A stretch of DNA of 21,704 nt. It comes from Porphyra umbilicalis. Its lineage: Eukaryota; Rhodophyta; Bangiophyceae; Bangiales; Bangiaceae. The notes beneath the pieces were generated by a model that was not told where the DNA came from, did no database searches, and was given only the letters and a program-made list of their open reading frames with translations. The stretch is taken from positions 1-21,704 of the forward strand of contig KV919333.1 in assembly GCA_002049455.2 (NCBI GenBank), in the 5' to 3' direction. The translations under genes and the position numbers were made by a program. Below are positions 16,967 to 21,704 of this stretch, piece by piece (position 1 is the stretch's first letter; every line of letters starts with the position of its first letter).

Positions 16967-18354
16967 ATGGGGCACCGCCCGACGCCCTCCCTCGTGACGG
17001 CGCTGCTGTCCGCCGCGGTCGTCACGGCGGTGGTCGCCGCCAGCGGCCGGCCGATCGGCGCCACCCGCGACTTGCCCTCCACGGCGGTGCGGGACAAGGG
17101 CCCGACGCCGACGCCGTCCCCCCCCATCTTCCCCCCCGGCACGTACGCCCGCAAGGCGACGGATCCCGACACGGACGCCGGCCGCCGCGACTGCCCGTCG
17201 CGCCTGTCGTTCAACCGCGTCACGCGCAGCGCCGCGACGGGCATCTCGACGGTGACGGCGGCGGACGCGGCGGTCGACGGCACCGCCTGCAACGGCACGG
17301 CCACGTGGAACGCCGGCGCGGGGGCGGGGCTCGCCGCCACCCTCGGCGCGCTCCTCGGCGGCGCCGGCACCCGCGTGGCCGTAGAAGGAAGGTTGGGGGC
17401 GACGGCGCGGGACGAGGGCGCCCCGGCCGACGCGCCGACGGCGGCGACTGGGGGCCCCATCTTTATCGGCGGCGTGTCTGGCGCGGGCACCTGGTGCGGA
17501 TACGCGGCGACCGAGTTGGTCGGCTCCACGCTTGTGCTGTCGGCCACGGCGGCGGGGGTGCCCCCCTTTTCCGCCGTTGGCTTTCGCGCCGGCGATTGGG
17601 CCCTCGAGTTGTTTGCCTACAACCGCACGAGCTGCCTGTACGCATCGACCGCCACGGACAATGCGGTGGCAACCGCAACGCCGACGCCAACGGCAACGGC
17701 CACGCCGTCGGCCACGCCGTCGTCGGTGACGGGGTCCACGTCCGAGGAGAGCTGCTTCCCGGCGTACGCGACGGCGGAGCTGGCGTCGGGGGCGGCCGTG
17801 CGCATGGACGCCCTCACCGTCGGGGACGTGGTGCGCGTGTCGCCGTCTGCCTTTTCGCCCGTCATTGGGTGGTCCCACGCCGCCGCCGCCGCCCGCACCG
17901 CGTACGTGCGGGTTGAGACGGCGTCGGCGGCGCTCGACGTGACGCCCGGCCACTACCTGTACGTGTATGGCCGCGGCGACGAGTCGGGCACACCCCCCAC
18001 CGGCGCCGACGCGCGCCGCCGCCTCGTCGCTGCCGGCGCCGTGGCCGTGGGCGACCGGCTGCAGGTGCGGGGCGCCCTGGAAGCCGTGACGGCCGTGACC
18101 GCCTCGGTCGCCCCGTCGGGCCGCTACGCGCCGCACACGGCGGCTGGCTCGATCGTCGTGGACGGCGTGACGGCCAGCTGCTACACGACGGCCGTCGACC
18201 CGGGCGTCGCGCACGCGCTGCTCGCGCCCGTGCGGGTGGCGGCGGCGGCGGGGCTGCGGGACGTCCTCGGGCGCCGCCTGGTGGGGGGGATGCCGGGGGG
18301 GTGGGGGGGGACGTGCTCCGCCGCCTGCTCCCGACGGGCTCGCTGGTGCACTGA
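16967..18354 (+). CDS. Secreted protein with C-terminal Hedgehog-type Hint autoprocessing domain (one homopolymer frame break)
   Basis: ATG 16967 begins a signal peptide (LVTALLSAAVVTAVVAAS). An unrecognised extracellular domain follows, with sequons NGT and NRT and the stretch GPIFIGGVSGAGTWCGY. Then comes a Thr/Pro/Ala linker (PTPTATATPSATPSS), and a Hint domain starts at Cys263 (SCFPAYATAEL). Hint hallmarks are C263, the TPGH block (T326, H329), the repeated 'V..GD.V' element (LTVGDVVRV and VAVGDRLQV), YAPHTAAGSIVVDGV and VTASCY with C405. In Hedgehog and related proteins this module makes an internal thioester and cleaves itself. No sterol-recognition region is visible. The frame breaks within three G runs at 18283-18310. 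One extra G gives the natural-looking end DVLRRLLPTGSLVH and stop at 18352-18354 (about 462 aa). The literal frame instead runs on into the next gene. Confidence 0.8.
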
Positions 18355-18745
18355 GTGCGCTCCGTGGGGGGGGGGCGGGCCGCGCGGGCCGGACGGCCGC
18401 CGCGCCCGCGCGCAGGGGCGGGGCAGAGCCGCGGGGCCGCGTCGCACAGCAGGGATTTCATTCATGTTCTTGGGGGTTGATCCGATCTCTGGTGCACCCG
18501 CCACGCGGCAAAACTTGGCGGGAACGGAGCCGACGGCGATCCGATCGGCTCGCACCGGGCACAGCGCCCCCGCCGCCCCACGCGCGCGGCGGTGCACCCC
18601 CCCCCACCTTCTCGTTCCTCCGTCCCGCCCACTCCCCCCGCCCTATCGTCTTTGCCGCGCCGCGCCCCTCGCACGGTGCACCCCTTGTCTTTCCGTCCCC
18701 CACCCGCGACGCGGGCGCCGCCCGTCTCCCCCCCCCCCCCTCACC
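18355..18745 (+). promoter_or_regulatory. Intergenic region between Hint and thymidylate kinase genes
   Basis: This 391-bp spacer between same-strand genes must hold the 3' end of the Hint gene and the promoter of the kinase. No TATA box was seen. The part next to the kinase ATG is strongly pyrimidine-rich (about 18600-18742, including a C-run at 18728-18740), which may act as an initiator or leader element. Confidence 0.45.
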
Positions 18746-19569
18746 ATGGCCCGCGGCGCCTTTATCCTCTTTGAAGGCGGCGACCGCACCGGCAAAACGA
18801 CGCAAGCGCGCCGCACCGTTGCCGCGCTCGTCGCGGCGGGCATCCCCGTGCACCCCCCCTCCCCCCTCCGCTTCCCCGACCGCACCACACCCACGGGTGG
18901 CCTCCTGTCTGCGGCGCTCACCCCACCCACGGGCGGCGCGCCGGCGCCGCCCCTGCGGGTGCTGCACCTCCTCTTTTCCGCCAACCGGTGGGAGGCGGCG
19001 GCGGGGCTCGCGGCCGCCCTGGCCGCCGGCGAAACGGTCGTTGCCGACCGCTACGCCCTGTCGGGCGTCGCCTACACGCTCGCCGCGGCGGCAGAGGCGG
19101 CCGACGCGGACGCGGCGGCGGCGGCGGCGGCGGCGGCGGGCGGCGGCGACGGCGCCGCGCCGCCGCCGCCGCCGTCGCCCCTGTCGCCCGACGGCGGCAG
19201 CGGCGGCGGCCCCCCACCCCCCGACACGGCGTGGGTGCTCGGCCCCGACGCGGGCCTCCCCGCCCCCGACTTGATCGTGCAACTAACCGTCGGCGGCGAC
19301 GGCGGGGTGTCGGCGCGCCCCGGCTGGGGCGCCGAAGTGTACGAGACGGCGCCCATGCAGGCGCGGGTGGCGCGCGTCTTTGACGCCCTCTGGGGGGGGC
19401 CGTCGCCGGCGTGCGCGTGGGGGGGTGGGGCGGGTGGGCGCGCCTCGACGGCTCGGGGTCGGTGGATGCGGTCGGCGAGCGCGTGATGGGCGCGGTGTTG
19501 GCCGCCGTCGAGCGCGTGCGGCGGGAGGATCCGCCGCTGCGCACGCTGTGGGGCGCCGCCGCCGAGTAG
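18746..19569 (+). CDS. Thymidylate kinase (dTMP kinase), one homopolymer frame break
   Basis: The enzyme phosphorylates dTMP to dTDP with ATP. ATG 18746 aligns with the family N-terminus. The P-loop GGDRTGKT (residues 11-18) has the Asp-Arg of the eukaryotic type I enzyme. RFPDRTTPTGGLL, LHLLFSANRWE and the catalytic VVADRYALSGVAYT follow, then GLPAPDLIVQL and a YE element. An Ala/Gly/Pro insert of about 47 residues separates VAYT from GPDAGLP, where other enzymes have a short loop. The frame breaks at the G8 run 19392-19399. One extra G leads into the expected end WARLDGSGSVDAV ... RTLWGAAAE with stop TAG 19567-19569, about 274 aa. No transit peptide is evident, so a cytosolic or nuclear enzyme is likely. 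Literal translation ends early at 19486. Confidence 0.87.
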
Positions 19570-20231
19570 GGGGCGGAGCGTCGGGGGTGGGGGGGGGGGG
19601 GGGGGGGGGGGCGTCGGCTGCAAGTGCCATTGCCCCGCCATCGCACGCGGCGGCAGCGGGACGCAAGAGGGGAGGGGGGGGGGGGGGGGGGACGTGCGCG
19701 TCATTGTGGCGACCGGCGAGGGCGGCGGTGGGCCCGCCCGCAGGGGTCCGCCGCGCCGCCGGGGCGGCCGCTGGTGGCACCGCCGCCGCCGCCGCCGCGC
19801 GTCGCCGTCGACGGGGCGGGCTCGGCGTCGCCGTCGGCCGCCGGCGGGTCGTGGGGGCGGGGCGCGCTGCGCTCCTCGCCCCTCTGCCCGCCGGGGCGGG
19901 CGCCGGCGCACCCCGCCTCGGGCGGCGGTGGGTGCCCGCGGGCGACGCGGCGGCGGCGGCGGCGGGCGCCCGCCGCCGGCGCGCCCCCGCCTCGGGGCGC
20001 AACGGCGCGGTGCGCGGCGCTGAGCGGCGCCGCGCCGCACGGTCCCGGCGGCCGTGCGGCCGTGGTGCTGTCGGCCGTGCGTGTGGATCCCTTTGGTCGA
20101 CGCGCAACTGCTTTCACGGCGGACGACGCTCCGCCCCCCCCCCCGCTTGCCGACGCCCGGCCGACCGACGGCTTTGACGGCACTCGCTCTCCCCCCCCCC
20201 CACCCCCCCCACCCCGTGCCGCCCCCCCCCC
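19570..20231. other. G-run-rich region between convergent genes, possible broken coding fragments
   Basis: It opens with a 23-base G run (19589-19611) and an 18-base G run (19674-19691), both potential G-quadruplexes or replication obstacles. Between about 19694 and 20140, scattered plus-strand pieces in different frames look protein-like (RVIVATGEGGGGPA near 19694; VVLSAVRVDPFGRRATAFTADD near 20060-20125). No single frame is convincing. If homopolymer errors also occur here, a small unrecognised gene could be hidden. Otherwise this is just the shared 3' flank of the kinase and the TrpC-like gene. Confidence 0.4.
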
Positions 20232-21674
20232 TCACAGCCGCCGCGCGCCCGCCTTGGCCGCCGGATCGTCGCGCCCGTCGTAGCCCATGGCCTCAAAAAA
20301 GCGGCGGCTAACGTCCCGCTCCCGCCCCGTCACTTCCGCAACGTACCCCTCCAGGCGGCGGTTGCGGAGGAGCACCTCCCCCAACATGACCGCGTCAAAG
20401 CCCGCGTCGGCGGCCGCCCACGCGTCGCCGGCGGTCGTGAACCCCCCCCCCGCAATGGTCGTCACCCACTCGGGGACGCCCCGCCGGAGGGCCACCCCCG
20501 CCCCCGGCCGCAGGCGGCCCGTCGACCGGTCAACGTCGGTCAAGTAGAGGGCGGTCGCGCCCACGTCCAGCGCGTAGGCAACCTCCAAGTCGGACGCGGC
20601 CTCCACCACCCCCTCCAACCCGAGGAGCGTCGCCGTGTTGAGGAGCGACTCCAAGTCGGGCAGCGCCGCGCCCGCCACAATCGTCACGGCGGTGGCGCCC
20701 GCTTCGGCCGCCGCCGCAATTTGCAGCGGGTGCACGACCACGTCGGCGGCAACGACGGGCGGCCCCGGCTCCGCGCTCGTCCCCGCCACGGCCTTGACGA
20801 CGGCCGCCAAGTCAGAGATGTCCGTCCCGTACCGCCGCTCGTCGACGTGGACGGCGAGCGCGGACACGCCCGCCGCGGCCAGCCGCCGCCCGTCCCGCCC
20901 AATGTCGTCGAGGGAGGAGAGGAGGCGGCCCGTTTGGGGGGGCGGACCCCGCCGCCCATCGTCCATGTTGCCGGCGGCCGACGACCAGCGGCCGTCGGAC
21001 AAGCCCCGCGCATCGTCATACGCGGCGGGCGTAAACCGCTTGAGCGCCCCAATGACCGCCAGCCGCCCGTCGCCGCGGCGGATGGCGCGCCCGAGGCGCC
21101 CGGGCGTGGACGGCGCGTAAAAGGCGAGCCGCAAGTTGAGCGGGTGGTCGGGGCGGTGCGCGAGGTCCCCTTCGAGGAGCTCCGTCTCCAACCGCTTCTC
21201 GTCGACAATCGGGCCGAGGAGGCCCTCGGGGGTCCACCGGGACACGTTGCGGGCGGGCGCGGGGGGGTTGGCCATACTCACCGGCCGCCGGCCGTCTTCG
21301 CCCTTGACCGCGTCCGCCGCCGCCTCGTCACTGTCCTCATCGTCCTCCTCTGCGGCGGCAACGGCAGCGGCCTGACCGGTCGGGTCCAAGTCGAGGTCGT
21401 CGGGGATGGGGGGGACGTCGGGGAGCGCATCGTCCCCGGCGGCCGACGCAACGGTGGGCGCGGGGGGGGGGGCGCACGCCGCCCGGGCGGGGCGGGCAAA
21501 GGGCGACGGCCGCTGTCGGCGGGGGGCCCACGCAGCCAAGGTGCGGCCGCCCCCAAGCGGGCGCGTCGACGACAGCGGCGGCGGCGGCCGCCGCCGCGGC
21601 CGCCGCGCCACCGCCGCCGCAGCGGCGGGCACGGCAAAGGCGGGGCGGCACGGCGCCCCGGCTGGCCCCGTCAT
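20232..21674 (-). CDS. Plastid-targeted indole-3-glycerol-phosphate synthase-like TIM-barrel protein
   Basis: An intact 480-aa frame runs from ATG 21674. Residues 1-75 are Ala/Arg/Pro/Ser-rich with PAFAVP near the start, like a red-algal transit peptide. An acidic spacer (EEDDEDSDE, 109-117) follows. The barrel from about 145 to 450 follows the TrpC order: LAVIGALKRFTP (strand 1), GVSALAVHVDERRYG, PPVVAADVVVHPLQ, AGATAVTIV, LGLEGVVEAASDLEVAYAL, ALYLTDVD and AGFDAVMLGEVLLR. In true IGPS these positions carry catalytic Glu-Lys, Lys, Glu, Asn and Glu-Ser. Here only Lys212 and Glu358 are kept, while Ala210, Ala310, Thr379 and Gly409-Gly410 replace the rest. The family relationship is strong, but classical tryptophan-pathway activity is doubtful. 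It may have a regulatory or different lyase role. Confidence 0.75.
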   Translation of the reverse strand: MTGPAGAPCRPAFAVPAAAAAVARRPRRRPPPPLSSTRPLGGGRTLAAWAPRRQRPSPFARPARAACAPPPAPTVASAAGDDALPDVPPIPDDLDLDPTGQAAAVAAAEEDDEDSDEAAADAVKGEDGRRPVSMANPPAPARNVSRWTPEGLLGPIVDEKRLETELLEGDLAHRPDHPLNLRLAFYAPSTPGRLGRAIRRGDGRLAVIGALKRFTPAAYDDARGLSDGRWSSAAGNMDDGRRGPPPQTGRLLSSLDDIGRDGRRLAAAGVSALAVHVDERRYGTDISDLAAVVKAVAGTSAEPGPPVVAADVVVHPLQIAAAAEAGATAVTIVAGAALPDLESLLNTATLLGLEGVVEAASDLEVAYALDVGATALYLTDVDRSTGRLRPGAGVALRRGVPEWVTTIAGGGFTTAGDAWAAADAGFDAVMLGEVLLRNRRLEGYVAEVTGRERDVSRRFFEAMGYDGRDDPAAKAGARRL

Positions 21675-21704
21675 GATAGCGGGGCAGAGAGAAAAAAGGG
21701 CGAG
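21675..21704 (-). promoter_or_regulatory. Pyrimidine-rich leader of the TrpC-like gene
   Basis: On the minus strand the 30 bases before the ATG are almost all C and T (CCCTTTTTTCTCTCTGCCCC). This is like initiator or leader tracts upstream of the other start codons in this window. The promoter itself lies beyond the right edge. Confidence 0.4.

Noticed and set aside
16556..19486. A 976-codon plus-strand frame that would fuse the Hint protein to thymidylate kinase
   Set aside because: It begins upstream of the signal peptide ATG and passes through non-protein-like Arg/Pro sequence between the two genes. It exists only because a G-run break removes the natural Hint stop at 18352. Both proteins have their own family-typical starts.

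Overview
The window looks like nuclear DNA from a very GC-rich, plastid-bearing eukaryote. The best guess is a bangiophyte red alga (Porphyra/Pyropia type). That is an inference from four things: extreme GC with long G, C and CGG runs; proteins full of Ala/Gly/Pro low-complexity inserts; short GT-AG introns of about 130-235 bp; and two proteins with plastid-transit-like N-termini (a fibrillin and a TrpC-like TIM barrel). Nothing suggests operons or a prokaryote.

Layout. 1-910 (minus): 5' part of a low-complexity, nuclear-looking protein that runs off the left edge. 1672-2774 (minus): two-exon PAP/fibrillin. 3459-7117 (plus): seven- or eight-exon MSH5, a meiotic MutS homologue, head-to-head with the fibrillin gene. 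8286-9753 (plus): membrane-anchored methyltransferase-like protein with two homopolymer frame breaks. 9754-16800: gene-poor stretch holding a G-box cluster, several tandem repeats, a dead PIF/Harbinger-type transposase fragment and one possible small gene on the minus strand (14810-15268). 16967-18354 (plus): secreted protein with a Hedgehog-type Hint (autoprocessing) domain behind a TATA box. 18746-19569 (plus): thymidylate kinase. 20232-21674 (minus): plastid-targeted TIM-barrel protein related to indole-3-glycerol-phosphate synthase but lacking most of its catalytic residues.

The genes look like independent housekeeping or accessory loci rather than one pathway. MSH5 implies the meiotic crossover machinery. 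The Hint protein and the membrane-anchored methyltransferase both point to the secretory pathway or cell surface. Thymidylate kinase supplies dTTP. Four reading-frame breaks in three genes all sit in G or C runs of 7-10 bases, and each is repaired by one extra base. They are therefore read as probable homopolymer undercalls rather than real mutations. The strongest leads for novelty are the Hint protein with its unrecognised N-terminal domain, the methyltransferase as a possible glycan-modifying enzyme, and the degenerate TrpC-like barrel.
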